Positions 25,257-35,534 of a DNA stretch of 64,000 bases are shown piece after piece. The notes below the pieces were generated by a model that saw only the letters and a list, made by a program, of their open reading frames with translations, ran no database searches and had not been told where the DNA came from. Origin of the DNA: Photobacterium atrarenae (GTDB lineage Bacteria > Pseudomonadota > Gammaproteobacteria > Enterobacterales > Vibrionaceae). The DNA lies in contig NZ_CP101508.1 of assembly GCF_024380015.1 (NCBI RefSeq), positions 2,418,902-2,482,901 of the forward strand, written 5' to 3'. Every line of letters begins with the position of its first letter. Positions within the stretch are counted from its first letter, which is position 1. The position numbers and the translations under genes were made by a program.

Positions 25257-27311
25257 TTGCCCGAGCAGTCTCCCCATCGTATTGAAAATGCCATTCTTGA
25301 CTGGAATGCGTCCGGTACCCCGGTCTCCAGCGACTTTGACGATGTTTATTTCTCAAACGCCAATGGCTTAGAAGAAACACGCTATGTTTTTCTTCACCAG
25401 AACGGACTCCCGCAACGCTGGGAAACCTTTGATCGCCGCCGGTTCGTGATTGCCGAGACCGGCTTTGGCACCGGCCTCAACTTCCTGGCCGTATGGCAAT
25501 GGTTCAAAGCCTTCCGAAAAGCCAACCCGGACGCGGCCACCAAAGCGCTGCATTTCATCAGCTTTGAGAAATTCCCGGTCACCCGTGACGATTTAATCAA
25601 AGCCCATGCCGCCTGGCCGGAGCTGGCTGATTTGGCCGAGCAGTTCCATGCCCACTACCCGCCAGCCGTGGCGGACTGTCATCGCATTGTGCTGGAAGAT
25701 GGTCTGATCACCTTAGACCTCTGGTTCGGCGACATTCAAGACTGTATGCCACAAGTATGGACCAATGATGATGGGATCGTGGATGCCTGGTTTTTAGATG
25801 GGTTTGCCCCGAGTAAAAACCCGGACATGTGGCGTCAGGAACTGTTTGACGGCATGGCCAAACTGGCGCGGGAAGGCTGCACCACGGCAACCTTCACCGC
25901 GGCCGGCTTTGTTCGCCGCGGCCTGATTGAGGCCGGTTTTGACATGAAGAAGGTGAAAGGGTTCGGCACCAAGCGGGACATGCTGGCCGGGACCATGACC
26001 CAACGCCGATACAAAGCCAGCTTCAAGCCCTGGTATGCCCGCCGTACCTCCAGCCAGCCGCAAGAGGTGGCTATCATTGGGGGCGGCATTGCTTCCGCAA
26101 CCACAGCATTGGCACTGACCCGGCGAGGCGTGAATGTGACACTCTACTGTGCCGACCCGCAGCCGGCTGAAGGCGCTTCCGGCAACCGCCAGGGTGCGGT
26201 TTACCCACTGCTGAACGGCTCCAACGATGCCCTGTCGCGCTTTTTTGCCCCGGCGTTTTTGTATGCCCGGCAGTTTGTCGAACAAGCGGCGCAGCATAAA
26301 ACCTTTGCCCATGACTGGTGCGGCGTGACGCAACTGGCCTGGGATGACAATGCACAAAAGAAACTCGGGAAAATGCTCGAAGGCGGCTTTCCGGACACGC
26401 TGATCCGTGCTTTCGATGAAGCTCAAACCCAAGCCGTCACCGGTGTCGAAACCGGCCACAGCAGTGTAAACTATCCGTTGGGCGGCTGGCTGTGTCCACA
26501 GGCGCTGACCCGGGCATTGATTGAGCTGGCGAGTGAAACAGGCCACCTGACCCTCAGCGCCAACACGGAAATTCGCCGGCTGGAATATAACGCTGATGAA
26601 ACTGATGCTGACATCAAAGATGCCGCCAACGGCAAATCCTGGACCCTGATAACAGATGCTCACCGTTTTCACCATGATACGGTGATCATCGCTAACGGCC
26701 ACCGCTTCGACACCTTTGAGCAAGTAAAGAACATTCCAGCCTATTCAGTACGCGGCCAGGTCAGCCATATCCCAACCAACCCTGACCTTTCAGCGCTGAA
26801 AACAGTCCTGTGTTATGACGGCTACCTGACCCCGGCAAATCCACAGAGCCAAAGCCACTGTATCGGCGCCAGCTATCGCCGGGGGAGCACGGACCTGAGC
26901 TTCTGCATGTCAGAGCATGCGGACAACAAACAACGTCTGGTCAACTGCCTGCCGGATGTTGAATGGCCGCAAACTATCGATATGGACGACAACCAAGCCC
27001 GGGCTGCTGTGCGCTGTGCCAGTCGGGACCATTTGCCGTTCGTCGGGGATGTCTGCCAGTACGAGCCACTACTCGCGCAATATGCAGATCTGAAAACCCA
27101 ACAGGACACTGCAGCGCCGGTGCCGGTTTACCCGAATCTATATACCATGATTGGTCTGGGCTCTCGGGGCCTCAGCTCAGCACCACTGCTGGGTGAGTTA
27201 CTCGCCTCGCAAATCTGCGGTGATCCTCTGCCACTGCCAAACAGCGTACTGGATGCGCTCCATCCGGGCCGGATGTGGGTAAGAAAGCTGGTGAAAGGGA
27301 AGAAAGTATAA
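25257..27311 (+). CDS. mnmC: Bifunctional tRNA 5-methylaminomethyl-2-thiouridine enzyme MnmC
   Basis: 684 residues. The N-terminal methyltransferase domain ([15 protein letters not shown]) and C-terminal FAD-dependent oxidoreductase domain ([17 protein letters not shown]) are fused as usual. It completes mnm5s2U34 in certain tRNAs. The start codon is TTG at 25257: no ATG or GTG in frame precedes the conserved [17 protein letters not shown], and a GAGG ribosome-binding site stands 7 bases upstream of the TTG. Confidence 0.94.
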   Translation: MPEQSPHRIENAILDWNASGTPVSSDFDDVYFSNANGLEETRYVFLHQNGLPQRWETFDRRRFVIAETGFGTGLNFLAVWQWFKAFRKANPDAATKALHFISFEKFPVTRDDLIKAHAAWPELADLAEQFHAHYPPAVADCHRIVLEDGLITLDLWFGDIQDCMPQVWTNDDGIVDAWFLDGFAPSKNPDMWRQELFDGMAKLAREGCTTATFTAAGFVRRGLIEAGFDMKKVKGFGTKRDMLAGTMTQRRYKASFKPWYARRTSSQPQEVAIIGGGIASATTALALTRRGVNVTLYCADPQPAEGASGNRQGAVYPLLNGSNDALSRFFAPAFLYARQFVEQAAQHKTFAHDWCGVTQLAWDDNAQKKLGKMLEGGFPDTLIRAFDEAQTQAVTGVETGHSSVNYPLGGWLCPQALTRALIELASETGHLTLSANTEIRRLEYNADETDADIKDAANGKSWTLITDAHRFHHDTVIIANGHRFDTFEQVKNIPAYSVRGQVSHIPTNPDLSALKTVLCYDGYLTPANPQSQSHCIGASYRRGSTDLSFCMSEHADNKQRLVNCLPDVEWPQTIDMDDNQARAAVRCASRDHLPFVGDVCQYEPLLAQYADLKTQQDTAAPVPVYPNLYTMIGLGSRGLSSAPLLGELLASQICGDPLPLPNSVLDALHPGRMWVRKLVKGKKV

Positions 27312-27326
27312 CTACGAGCAAAGACG

Positions 27327-27364
27327 CACCTGAAATGGTGAGCTTCCACTCATCACTTCAGGTG
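27327..27364. terminator. Hairpin between convergent mnmC and lipoprotein gene
   Basis: CACCTGAA ... TTCAGGTG with a longer, imperfect inner stem (about 16 bp in all). It lies between two convergent genes and probably stops both. T-runs are weak on both sides. Confidence 0.55.
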
Positions 27365-27389
27365 TCGTATTGAATGTGCCGCTCGGTCT

Positions 27390-27743
27390 CTATTCAGCCT
27401 GGGCTGTGACCGGTGGCGCCGGATCATCACCACCACCGGTATCCGAAACGGCGACTCCCACAACCAAAGCCGCCACACCAACCGCCAGCACCGTTGCGGT
27501 GATCCCGCCGGCAGAGGCAGCCATCGCCGTATCAATCCCTGCCGCCTTTCCGGTTTTTCCGGCTTGGTTTGCAGCCGTAGATGTTGAATTCGAAGCAGAT
27601 GATTTCTGCACCGTTGTTTGTAGGGCCGACGGTTGTTGCGCCACAGAAGACTGCGTTGTGGGACTGTTGGCGGCACATGCAGACAGACTTGTCATTCCGG
27701 CAAAAAGTCCGGCGCAAAAAAGTGCAAGTGTTGTTCTTTTCAT
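27390..27743 (-). CDS. Small GfcA/YjbE-like lipoprotein
   Basis: 117 residues. A lipoprotein signal peptide ends in a lipobox (SLSAC). A Ser/Thr/Gln-rich middle follows, then a Gly/Ala/Val hydrophobic segment (AGGITATVLAVGVAALVVGV) and an acidic GGGDD tail. This layout resembles GfcA and YjbE, small proteins of group 4 capsule and Yjb exopolysaccharide operons. Here it stands alone next to ugd, without gfcB-D/yjbF-H. The similarity is by pattern, not by a computed alignment. Confidence 0.7.
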   Translation of the reverse strand: MKRTTLALFCAGLFAGMTSLSACAANSPTTQSSVAQQPSALQTTVQKSSASNSTSTAANQAGKTGKAAGIDTAMAASAGGITATVLAVGVAALVVGVAVSDTGGGDDPAPPVTAQAE

Positions 27744-27918
27744 ATCATTCCCCGAACCGCAAACACGAGCGAATATTACTGATATGTGTATAAGTATAGG
27801 CCAGCTTGTCAGAGCGAAAAGTATGGTCTGGGAAAGGATGCTTCGTATCTTAGAAGTGAGAATGCAATACTAAGCAGGTCTCGCAGATGAAGCGAAAAAG
27901 TGATGGCGACTCAATAAA

Positions 27919-27945
27919 TTAAGGGGCACCCATTGGGCCCCCTTT
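27919..27945 (-). terminator. Probable terminator of ugd
   Basis: On the minus strand AAGGGGGCCC pairs with GGTGCCCCTT over a 4-base loop, followed by AATTTATT. It lies about 45 bases after the ugd stop. Confidence 0.65.
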
Positions 27946-27989
27946 GCAATTTGTGTACTCATGCTGCATCAGAAATACTGGTAACAGCC

Positions 27990-29156
27990 TTAATCAGAGC
28001 CAAACAGATCGCGGGTATACACTTTATCTGCCACATCAGCCAGCTCAGCCGCCATGCGGTTGGAGACAATCACATCAGATTCTTGCTTGAAGGCTTCAAG
28101 ATCTGTCATGACACGGGAGTTAAAAAATTCCGGCTCCTTCAGGACCGGCTCATACACCACGACTTCAATCCCTTTCGCTTTCAGCCGTTTCATGATGCCC
28201 TGAATGGATGAAGCACGGAAGTTATCCGAGCCACTCTTCATGATCAGGCGGTAAATCCCCACCACTTTCGGCTTACGGCTCAAAATTGACTCAGCGACAA
28301 AGTCTTTCCGGGTCCGGTTTGCTTCCACAATCGCGCCGATAATGTTATTCGGCACATCCTGATAGTTGGCCAGCAATTGCTTGGTATCTTTTGGCAGACA
28401 ATAACCACCGTAACCGAACGATGGGTTGTTGTAGTGTGAGCCAATGCGCGGGTCCAGCCCGACCCCTTCAATGATCTGGCGGGTATCCAAACCATGGGCT
28501 TCGGCGTAAGAGTCCAGCTCATTGAAGTATGCCACACGCATCGCCAGATACGTATTGGAGAACAGTTTCACCGCTTCCGCTTCTGTCGAGTCAGTGAAAA
28601 GGACGGTAATGTCTTCTTTTACTGCGCCCTGAACCAGCAACTGGGCAAACTTCTCTGCGCGCTCAGAACGCTCACCAATAATGATTCGGGACGGGTGCAG
28701 GTTATCGTAAAGCGCACGGCCTTCCCGCAGGAATTCCGGTGAGAAAATCAGGTTATCGCAACCCAGTTCTTCTTTAATCCGTTGGGTATAGCCCACCGGC
28801 ACGGTGGACTTGATCACCATCACCGCATTCTGGTTGATCGCCATCACATCACGAATCACCGCTTCAACAGACGAGGTATTAAAGTAATTCGAGACCGGAT
28901 CATAATCTGTTGGCGTTGCAATCACCACAAACTCGGCACCCTGATAAGCCTGTTGCTTGTCAGTTGTCGCTGTCAAATTCAGATCGACGCTTACCAGATA
29001 CTCGCTGATCTCTTTATCTTCAATCGGCGACAGCCGCTGATTGATTAAATCAACTTTCTCCTGCACGATATCCAGCGCCACAACTTCGTTATACTGTGCC
29101 AGCAGCACCGCATTTGACAGGCCAACATAGCCTGTTCCTGCAACAGTAACCTTCAT
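27990..29156 (-). CDS. ugd: UDP-glucose 6-dehydrogenase (intact copy)
   Basis: 388 residues. The NAD motif [19 protein letters not shown], the segment [11 protein letters not shown], and the catalytic Cys in [15 protein letters not shown] are intact. It oxidises UDP-glucose to UDP-glucuronate for capsule or LPS. A second copy at 52.6-53.8 kb is a pseudogene, so this gene probably supplies all UDP-GlcA. It lies between the GfcA-like lipoprotein and the metallo-hydrolase with its own terminator. Confidence 0.96.
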   Translation of the reverse strand: MKVTVAGTGYVGLSNAVLLAQYNEVVALDIVQEKVDLINQRLSPIEDKEISEYLVSVDLNLTATTDKQQAYQGAEFVVIATPTDYDPVSNYFNTSSVEAVIRDVMAINQNAVMVIKSTVPVGYTQRIKEELGCDNLIFSPEFLREGRALYDNLHPSRIIIGERSERAEKFAQLLVQGAVKEDITVLFTDSTEAEAVKLFSNTYLAMRVAYFNELDSYAEAHGLDTRQIIEGVGLDPRIGSHYNNPSFGYGGYCLPKDTKQLLANYQDVPNNIIGAIVEANRTRKDFVAESILSRKPKVVGIYRLIMKSGSDNFRASSIQGIMKRLKAKGIEVVVYEPVLKEPEFFNSRVMTDLEAFKQESDVIVSNRMAAELADVADKVYTRDLFGSD

Positions 29157-29310
29157 TACCTAACCTCTATTCACTGAAAGCATCAACTGACAAACATTGA
29201 CACCATATCCATTTTGCGTGAAATACTACCCCAGATGATGGTCTCAAGGTAACCCTATCACTGGAACAATATTCAATTATCTTGATATAACAGCGACATT
29301 TGGCTCAACT

Positions 29311-30690
29311 TCAAGTTTTAAGTGCTGTGACAATGACTTCACAATTGGGAACAACTGCTCTCAGTTGTTCAGCCAGTGTCTGTTGCGCAGCCGGCTCACC
29401 ATGAACCAAACGGATTTGCTGTGGCCCCTGCTCGATACCGGTCACAAACTGGATTAAATCGTGCTGATCTGCATGGGCTGAATACCCGGACATGGTATGA
29501 ATCGCCGCCTTGACCGGCACCAGCTGTTGCTCAATTTCAACCTGTTCAGGTTGCGATAGCAACTGGCGACCTAAAGTCCCTTGTGCCTGATAACCCACCA
29601 GAATCACATCGGTTCTGGAGTCCGGCAATAAAGCAGACAGATAATTCATAATCCGGCCGCCACTACACATGCCACTGGCCGCCACGACAATTGCCGGCTC
29701 ACCGGTCGCTTTCAATCGATTGACCAGCGCCAGATGATCAGCATGCTGGGTGATCGTAATACACTGCTCAAAAGATAGCGGATGCCGGCCACCAAAAACC
29801 CGCTGCTTGGCTTCTTTCGCCCATAGCTTTTGAAAATTCAGATATTGCTCAGTCACCCGGGCTGCGAGCGGAGAATCAAGGATAATCGGGATCTCAGACC
29901 ATGTCGCCAGCTTGGACGGATAACCGAATTCTGAATGGAGAGACTTCTGCAATACATTCTCAAGGTCAAACAGCACTTCCTGAGTCCGACCGACCGAGAA
30001 AGCCGGGATTAAGATCGCCCCGCCATCCTGCAGCGAGCGATCAATGATCTCAGATAGCTCATCTTCCCGCTGCTGCAGCGCACTGTGGTGCTGGTCGCCA
30101 TAAGTACTTTCCAACACCAGGGTATCTGCGCGAACCGGGGATACCGGATCAACATGCAACGGGGTATGGCTCGGGCCGAGATCGCCAGAAAATACAACCG
30201 TATGGCCATCCGGTAGCACAATCTCAATATATGCCGAACCTAGGATATGCCCTGCGGGCCGAAAACAAAATTGAATCAACTCACCATCAGGCCAAACAAG
30301 ATCGACCCGACAGCCAAAGGGAATAGGTTTCAACAAGGACTTGATCACTCGGGTAAACTGATCACATTGCTGTTGGTTCAAGCCCAGGCTGATCTTCAGG
30401 CCATCTTCCAGCATTAGTGGTAATAAAGCGGCGGTCGCTTCTGTTGCATAGATCGGCCCACGAAACCCGGCCGCCAGCAACCAGGGCAAACGACCGACAT
30501 GATCAATATGGCAGTGAGTCAGCAGTAATGCACGGATATGGTGGATGGGAAAATCAATCTCATGACGAGCACGCGCTTCGCTTCCCTGAAACATGCCACA
30601 GTCTACCAGTAAGCTGTGCTGGCCCAAGCAAAGCTCATGGCATGAGCCTGTAACCCCCGTCCGCGCACCGTGATGTATGATCTCCACCAT
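29311..30690 (-). CDS. Metallo-beta-lactamase/beta-CASP hydrolase (putative RNA-processing nuclease)
   Basis: 459 residues. The metal motif is LLTHCHIDHVGRLP. Beta-CASP motifs follow: LESTYGD, IPAFSVGRTQEVL, AASGMCSGGRIMNYL and MSGYSAHADQHDL. Proteins of this type (CPSF73/YSH1-like) are usually RNA endo- or exonucleases; this bacterial subgroup is poorly studied. It sits at the edge of the polysaccharide region with no clear operon partner. Confidence 0.88.
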   Translation of the reverse strand: MVEIIHHGARTGVTGSCHELCLGQHSLLVDCGMFQGSEARARHEIDFPIHHIRALLLTHCHIDHVGRLPWLLAAGFRGPIYATEATAALLPLMLEDGLKISLGLNQQQCDQFTRVIKSLLKPIPFGCRVDLVWPDGELIQFCFRPAGHILGSAYIEIVLPDGHTVVFSGDLGPSHTPLHVDPVSPVRADTLVLESTYGDQHHSALQQREDELSEIIDRSLQDGGAILIPAFSVGRTQEVLFDLENVLQKSLHSEFGYPSKLATWSEIPIILDSPLAARVTEQYLNFQKLWAKEAKQRVFGGRHPLSFEQCITITQHADHLALVNRLKATGEPAIVVAASGMCSGGRIMNYLSALLPDSRTDVILVGYQAQGTLGRQLLSQPEQVEIEQQLVPVKAAIHTMSGYSAHADQHDLIQFVTGIEQGPQQIRLVHGEPAAQQTLAEQLRAVVPNCEVIVTALKT

Positions 30691-31085
30691 TTATCCCCTT
30701 CCCCTAATCCTGAAAAGAAATCATCTCAAAAACAGCAAGATAAAAAACAGCTGTATTCGATTGTCTAGAAAGAAGTCACGGTAAAGCGTGCTGACAGATA
30801 TAATGATTACCTAAAATGATTCGTCGCCTTCATTGCACTTTTTTATAAAACGTATTCTGATTTTGACAGCATCAGGACAAAGTCACTACACTCAAAAGAC
30901 ATTCAGTTTTCTTAGCCAAACAAAAAATACTAGTCCTAATTTGACCAATTACACTAAAAAATGATCATTTTGTTATCTTGATTCACATTCTCGAACCGCA
31001 ACAAAACAGATTGCATATGTAACTTTAATGTCACCGGATCTGGGTATAACATAACGACAAATTTTTGCTTACTTGAAAAGGCAGA
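30691..31085. other. Intergenic region upstream of wecA copy 1
   Basis: About 395 AT-rich bases between two divergent genes. It must contain both promoters. Several TTGACA/TATAAT-like words occur but no pair with correct spacing can be defended. No ops-like word (GGCGGTAGC) is present. Confidence 0.45.
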
Positions 31086-32204
31086 ATGATGGATATGGAA
31101 CTCCCAATACTCTTTAGCTTCTCTCTGCTCAGCTTATTTGCGCTCAGAATCATCGCTAAAAAAATTCAACTGGTTGACATCCCCAGCGGCCGGAAACAAC
31201 ACCAAGGGATGATCCCGCTTGTCGGTGGGATTGCCATTTTCGGCTCAGTGCTAATTGGTATCCTGTTGTCATCCGAGATTAGCTCAGTACCGACGCTGTA
31301 CCTCAGTTGCGCCGCTGTCTTGGTGCTAATGGGGGCGATCGATGACAAGTTTGATATCAGTGTAAAAAGTCGTCTCTTGACACAAATCCTGATGTCTGCC
31401 GTGATGATTGCCTTTGGCAACCTTCAGTTGGCAAATTTAGGCAACATCATCGGCTTTCATGAATTAGCCCTCTCCACACCACTCAGCTATCTGGTGACAA
31501 TTTTCGCCATTATCGGTGCAATTAACGCCTTTAATATGGTTGATGGCATCGACGGTCTATTGGGCGGACTGGCAACTGTCTCATTTGCAGCTTTGGGATA
31601 CTTGTTCTGGACCGGTGGCCAAATTGACTTGTACCAATTCTGCGTGATCTTTGTCGTTGCGACGATTCCCTATATCCTATTGAATTTAGGGCTGCCTTTC
31701 GGCCACCGCTTTAAAGTCTTTATGGGCGATGCCGGCAGTGTCTTGATTGGCTTTACAATTATCTGGCTCCTGGTCCAGGGAACGCAAGGGCATCAAACCT
31801 CATTCCGCCCGGTGACGGCCTTATGGCTGATAGCACTGCCCCTGATGGATATGGCAACCATCATGATTCGCCGCATCCAGAAAGGCCAGTCGCCGTTTAA
31901 GCCCGATCGCGAACACTTACACCATATCTGCCAACGTGTCGGCCTCTCGCCAAGAATGACGCTGCTGACCATCTGCACTATTGCCAGCTTATTTGCCTAT
32001 GTCGGCGTGTTAAGCGAACAATATCAAATTCATGAAGCCATCATGTTCTTCAGCTTCTTGCTGACCTTCGCTCTCTATTATTTGATGATTGCTCACATCT
32101 GGCGTGTCACCACCTGGCTCAGGAAGCTGGCCAACACAACACAAAATCACAATAAAGTTCGTCTTATCAAACGTAGAATCAACACCTTACCGAACCAAAA
32201 GTAA
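31086..32204 (+). CDS. wecA: WecA-like UDP-GlcNAc:undecaprenyl-phosphate transferase (copy 1)
   Basis: 372 residues with about 11 membrane helices. The family motifs are present: GAIDDKFDI, NAFNMVDGIDGLLGG, MGDAG and the cytoplasmic REHLHH segment. WecA attaches GlcNAc-1-phosphate to undecaprenyl phosphate and so starts O-antigen, ECA or capsule units. It is transcribed alone on the plus strand. A second, equally complete wecA lies at 50.4-51.5 kb. Either ATG at 31086 or 31089 could start. Confidence 0.92.
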   Translation: MMDMELPILFSFSLLSLFALRIIAKKIQLVDIPSGRKQHQGMIPLVGGIAIFGSVLIGILLSSEISSVPTLYLSCAAVLVLMGAIDDKFDISVKSRLLTQILMSAVMIAFGNLQLANLGNIIGFHELALSTPLSYLVTIFAIIGAINAFNMVDGIDGLLGGLATVSFAALGYLFWTGGQIDLYQFCVIFVVATIPYILLNLGLPFGHRFKVFMGDAGSVLIGFTIIWLLVQGTQGHQTSFRPVTALWLIALPLMDMATIMIRRIQKGQSPFKPDREHLHHICQRVGLSPRMTLLTICTIASLFAYVGVLSEQYQIHEAIMFFSFLLTFALYYLMIAHIWRVTTWLRKLANTTQNHNKVRLIKRRINTLPNQK

Positions 32205-32215
32205 CGTCTACAGAC

Positions 32216-32252
32216 TCCCGGCTGACAAAAAATGACGTTCGCCGGGAATTTT
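32216..32252 (+). terminator. Possible terminator after wecA copy 1
   Basis: CCCGGC and GCCGGG flank an A-rich 18-base loop, followed by AATTTTTCC. Short stem, long loop; moderate support. Confidence 0.45.
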
Positions 32253-32409
32253 TCCCACTTGTTACAAAAACGTGCTCTAAATCAATCCCTTCCCCGAAAA
32301 ATCAACTATACTCAAAACTATAGTCACTTTTCTAGCCTATCCGTTTCATATTCAAGGAGAAACCGACACCTTATCTTTAGACGACGCCCGTTCATTGCAA
32401 GGAGGATGT

Positions 32410-32577
32410 ATGCATAAAGTTCAATTCGCAGCAAACCCAATCAACGCTGTTGTTCATGCAACAACACAAACCTGTTTTTTGTTCGCGTTACGACTCTCCT
32501 TGTTTTTTGACGAATTAGAACAATATGACCAAATGTCAAAGGCGATGCGGCGGGAAGATCGGTTGAAAGGGGTTTAA
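32410..32577 (+). CDS. Hypothetical 55-residue protein
   Basis: An ATG codon is preceded by a near-perfect ribosome-binding site (AAGGAGG at 32399-32405, spacing 4-5). The frame ends in TAA, and an intrinsic terminator follows 55 bases later. The product begins MHKVQFAANPINAVVH, has a hydrophobic middle (CFLFALRLSLFF) and ends in a charged tail (MSKAMRREDRLKGV). It is too short for a membrane protein with more than one helix. I do not recognise a family. The combination of strong start signal and terminator argues for a real gene. Confidence 0.6.
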   Translation: MHKVQFAANPINAVVHATTQTCFLFALRLSLFFDELEQYDQMSKAMRREDRLKGV

Positions 32578-32625
32578 TGAAGGGAACGGGAAATCGCCCA
32601 GTGTGGGTCATCTAGTCCAGATACA

Positions 32626-32661
32626 AAAATGCCCTGCTGCGCAATGACAACAGGGCTTTTT
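32626..32661 (+). terminator. Terminator of the 55-residue gene
   Basis: GCCCTG/CAGGGC (extended by CTG/CA pairs) followed by TTTTTC on the plus strand, and by a run of A on the other side. Confidence 0.85.
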
Positions 32662-32906
32662 CTTCAATCGGCATTATTCCGCCAACGATAATTATTTTCT
32701 AAAGTATGTATCGCCTTTGCCCTGAGAGGGTTATACGATTATAAGCTTTCGCCACATCTCAGATGCAATATTAATCATAACCTAAAAATAAAGCAGGTTA
32801 ACTACATCTGTTTAATAATAAATATATGATGTCTAAGACGTTTTTAAGAGTTAACCAGAGAGAAGCTTCCGTGGCATCCATACCTAAAACTCTTAAATTA
32901 ATGTAA
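32662..32906. other. AT-rich spacer between convergent units
   Basis: About 245 bases between the small-gene terminator and the end of the O-antigen operon. No gene or repeat is evident. Confidence 0.5.
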
Positions 32907-32930
32907 AAGCCTTAATAGTTTAAGGCTTCT
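32907..32930 (-). terminator. Terminator at the end of the O-antigen operon
   Basis: AAGCCTTAA pairs with TTAAGGCTT over a 4-base loop, followed on the minus strand by TTACATT. It lies about 12 bases after the stop of the WbpM-like gene and ends a run of 13 co-directional genes. Confidence 0.7.
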
Positions 32931-32939
32931 ACATAAATA

Positions 32940-34868
32940 TTAGTGTATGATTTTTTTAGTTTCGTCTCTTAAAACCTTTTCATTCGCATGCCAAACCAAA
33001 TCACCAATACCATCCGTTGGAGCAAACCCTGTTGGTGTATTAAGAAGAATATGACGAATAGTATCATGATCAAAACTATGACAAGCTTTATCTAAATTTC
33101 CTAAAACCTCTTTAAAGTCAGAGTATGGTAGAAAAGTTTCATTCGCAGTCATAATCCGCTCATGCGCAGTTCGATTTACATTATCGCCAATCAATAGCTC
33201 TTCAAATAACTTTTCACCTGGCCGAAGTCCAGAAAATTTAATTTCAATATCGCCATGCGGATTATCCTCAGATTTAACCTCAAGCCCTGATAGTTGAATC
33301 AAATTTTTAGCCAAATCGACAATCTTAACGGGCTCGCCCATATCAAGAACAAACACATCTCCACCCTTGCCCATAGCACCAGCTTGAATTACAAGCTGAG
33401 CAGCCTCAGGAATCGTCATAAAATAGCGTATAATCTCTGGGTGGGTTACTGTTACAGGCCCTCCTTCAGCAATTTGCTTTTTAAATAGCGGAATCACTGA
33501 ACCGGAAGAACCCAGAACGTTACCAAAACGTACCATACAAAATCGGGTTCCATTATTTTCTGCAGCTAATGACTGCAGAGCCAACTCAGCCAAACGCTTA
33601 GTTGCTCCCATAATATTGGTAGGACGTACAGCTTTATCTGTTGAGATCAGGACAAAAGATTCAACACCAGACTCAATCGCAGCCATGGCCGTATAATAAG
33701 TACCGAACACATTATTTCTTACGCCTTCGACAACATTATACTCAACCAGTGGAACATGCTTATACGCTGCAGCATGATACAATGTTTGCACTTTAAAACT
33801 TTGCATCACTATAGCCAAGCGGTTTAGGCGTTGAACAGAGCCAAGTAAAGGAATAATTTCAGTTTGGAGTCCTTCCGTTTTTACGAAATCGGACAATTCC
33901 TTATCAATCTTGTACAGTCCAAATTCAGATAACTCAAATAACACCAACGATTTTGGTTTCTGCTGCACAATTTGACGGCATAACTCGGAACCAATGGAGC
34001 CTCCAGCACCAGTCACCATAACCACCTTGTCTTTTATGTTTGCAGCAAGCAAGTCCGGTTGTGGTTCAACAGAGTCTCGACCAAGTAAATCCTCAATCGG
34101 TACATCACGAAGCTGATCAATACTTGCTGAACCGTTAACAATATCAGCCAAATTAGGGATGGATAAGACCTCAACCGGTAGTTCAACTAGCGAATTAATG
34201 ATTGCCTTTCGTTGAGAACGACTGGCACTCGGCATAGCTAACAAGATTGTTTTTGCACCAGTTTTCGAAAGTAACTGCTTAAGGCACTGAGGCTTATAAA
34301 TTGCCAGTCCTTGAACAACGGTCTTCTGGAGCTTTTTATCGTCGTCAACAAAGGCGACAGGATGATATTCATCACCTTGGCGTAATAAGTTTACCAGCTG
34401 TCTGCCCGATGAACCTGCACCATAAATCAGTGCGCGCGGTTTTTTCCTTGTATTATGTTGAGAGACTAAAATACGGACAAGCAGCCTCGCACCACCACAT
34501 AAAATAACCAAATATGTACCATAAATGATAGGTACTGAACGCGGGATAAATGCGTAAGAAAAATATGCAGACAATACTAATAATACTGCTGACACCGCAG
34601 AGCTAATAGTAATTGAGAGCAAAGCATGAACACTTAAATACCTCAGTATAGCTCGATAAAGACCTACTCTGGTGAAAAGGATCAAAGTCGAAACAACCAG
34701 GAGAGCCAGGACCTGCCAATATACGGCATCTGTGAATTCTTCAACGGTACCTAAGCGAGTCCAAAACGCCCCCCAAAATGCCATAGTGATAAAAAATGTA
34801 TCAATAACAATACTAATTAATCGCTTATAAGAGCGAGGTATTGATAAAATGGAATCGAGAGGAGACAT
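32940..34868 (-). CDS. WbpM-like membrane UDP-sugar 4,6-dehydratase
   Basis: 642 residues. Four to five N-terminal membrane helices, a first nucleotide-binding domain (LIYGAGSSGRQLVNLL), and a C-terminal SDR domain (VTGAGGSIGSELCRQI ... STDKAVRPTNIMGATKR). Met replaces the usual Tyr in the YxxxK position, as known for the WbpM/FlaA1 group. WbpM converts UDP-GlcNAc to the 4-keto-6-deoxy sugar, first step to UDP-QuiNAc or UDP-D-FucNAc. It is the last gene of the operon, next to a WbpV-like reductase and the initiating transferase. Confidence 0.93.
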   Translation of the reverse strand: MSPLDSILSIPRSYKRLISIVIDTFFITMAFWGAFWTRLGTVEEFTDAVYWQVLALLVVSTLILFTRVGLYRAILRYLSVHALLSITISSAVSAVLLVLSAYFSYAFIPRSVPIIYGTYLVILCGGARLLVRILVSQHNTRKKPRALIYGAGSSGRQLVNLLRQGDEYHPVAFVDDDKKLQKTVVQGLAIYKPQCLKQLLSKTGAKTILLAMPSASRSQRKAIINSLVELPVEVLSIPNLADIVNGSASIDQLRDVPIEDLLGRDSVEPQPDLLAANIKDKVVMVTGAGGSIGSELCRQIVQQKPKSLVLFELSEFGLYKIDKELSDFVKTEGLQTEIIPLLGSVQRLNRLAIVMQSFKVQTLYHAAAYKHVPLVEYNVVEGVRNNVFGTYYTAMAAIESGVESFVLISTDKAVRPTNIMGATKRLAELALQSLAAENNGTRFCMVRFGNVLGSSGSVIPLFKKQIAEGGPVTVTHPEIIRYFMTIPEAAQLVIQAGAMGKGGDVFVLDMGEPVKIVDLAKNLIQLSGLEVKSEDNPHGDIEIKFSGLRPGEKLFEELLIGDNVNRTAHERIMTANETFLPYSDFKEVLGNLDKACHSFDHDTIRHILLNTPTGFAPTDGIGDLVWHANEKVLRDETKKIIH

Positions 34869-34985
34869 ACAACCTCAGAAAATATTAAAAACTAAAAGAA
34901 AATATGTCTTACATCCTAAGGTGTAAGGCATATTGTAGATTCGCGATCGTTTAAGATACAATCCTTATCAAACAGTTATATCATC

Positions 34986-35534
34986 TTACTGAATACGATC
35001 ACCAGAACCACTACCAGTTGCAGTCATGATAATATACTTAAAGTAATTTTTTACTGTTAGCGTTTTGATCATGTTTTGATCTGTTTTCGCTAGCAATACC
35101 GGTGTTGACATGTCTATAGTATTTACTTGCGCTAGGCCGGTGATTCCCGGCAAAACATCATAAACTCCCCTGTTCTCACGTTCTTTGATGAGTTCATCCT
35201 GATTCAACAGATTTGGCCGTGGACCAACGAAGCTCATCTCCCCTTTCAAGACATTGATAAGCTGAGGTAACTCATCAATCTTTGACTTACGAAGAAAGCT
35301 CCCAAATCGAGTAATTGAGGCACTACTGGCAAGGTGGCTCGCTACCGATTTTGTTTCGACACTCATGGTACGAAACTTAATCAAAGTAAACGGTTCTTTA
35401 TTTTTACCCACACGAGTTTGCATGAAGATCGGTGATCCCGTATCAAACAAACCGACAATAGTAACAATCAATAAAATAGGAAAAGTAAGTAGCAGGCCAA
35501 CAAAAGCCAATACAACATCAAGAATCCTGATCAT
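34986..35534 (-). CDS. Small initiating sugar-phosphate transferase (bacterial sugar transferase family)
   Basis: 182 residues, the minimal PglC-type size. One N-terminal re-entrant hydrophobic helix (VVLAFVGLLLTFPILLIVTI) is followed by the family motifs KFRTM, DELPQLINVLKGEMSFVGPRP and GITGLAQV. Such monotopic enzymes move sugar-1-phosphate, often QuiNAc- or Fuc2NAc-type, to undecaprenyl phosphate. Coupled to the next gene by ATGA at 35531-35534. It provides an initiation route that does not need WecA. Confidence 0.92.
   Translation of the reverse strand: MIRILDVVLAFVGLLLTFPILLIVTIVGLFDTGSPIFMQTRVGKNKEPFTLIKFRTMSVETKSVASHLASSASITRFGSFLRKSKIDELPQLINVLKGEMSFVGPRPNLLNQDELIKERENRGVYDVLPGITGLAQVNTIDMSTPVLLAKTDQNMIKTLTVKNYFKYIIMTATGSGSGDRIQ

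Noticed and set aside
25794..26723. A 309-codon minus-strand frame
   Set aside because: It lies wholly inside mnmC on the other strand, and mnmC has clear domains.
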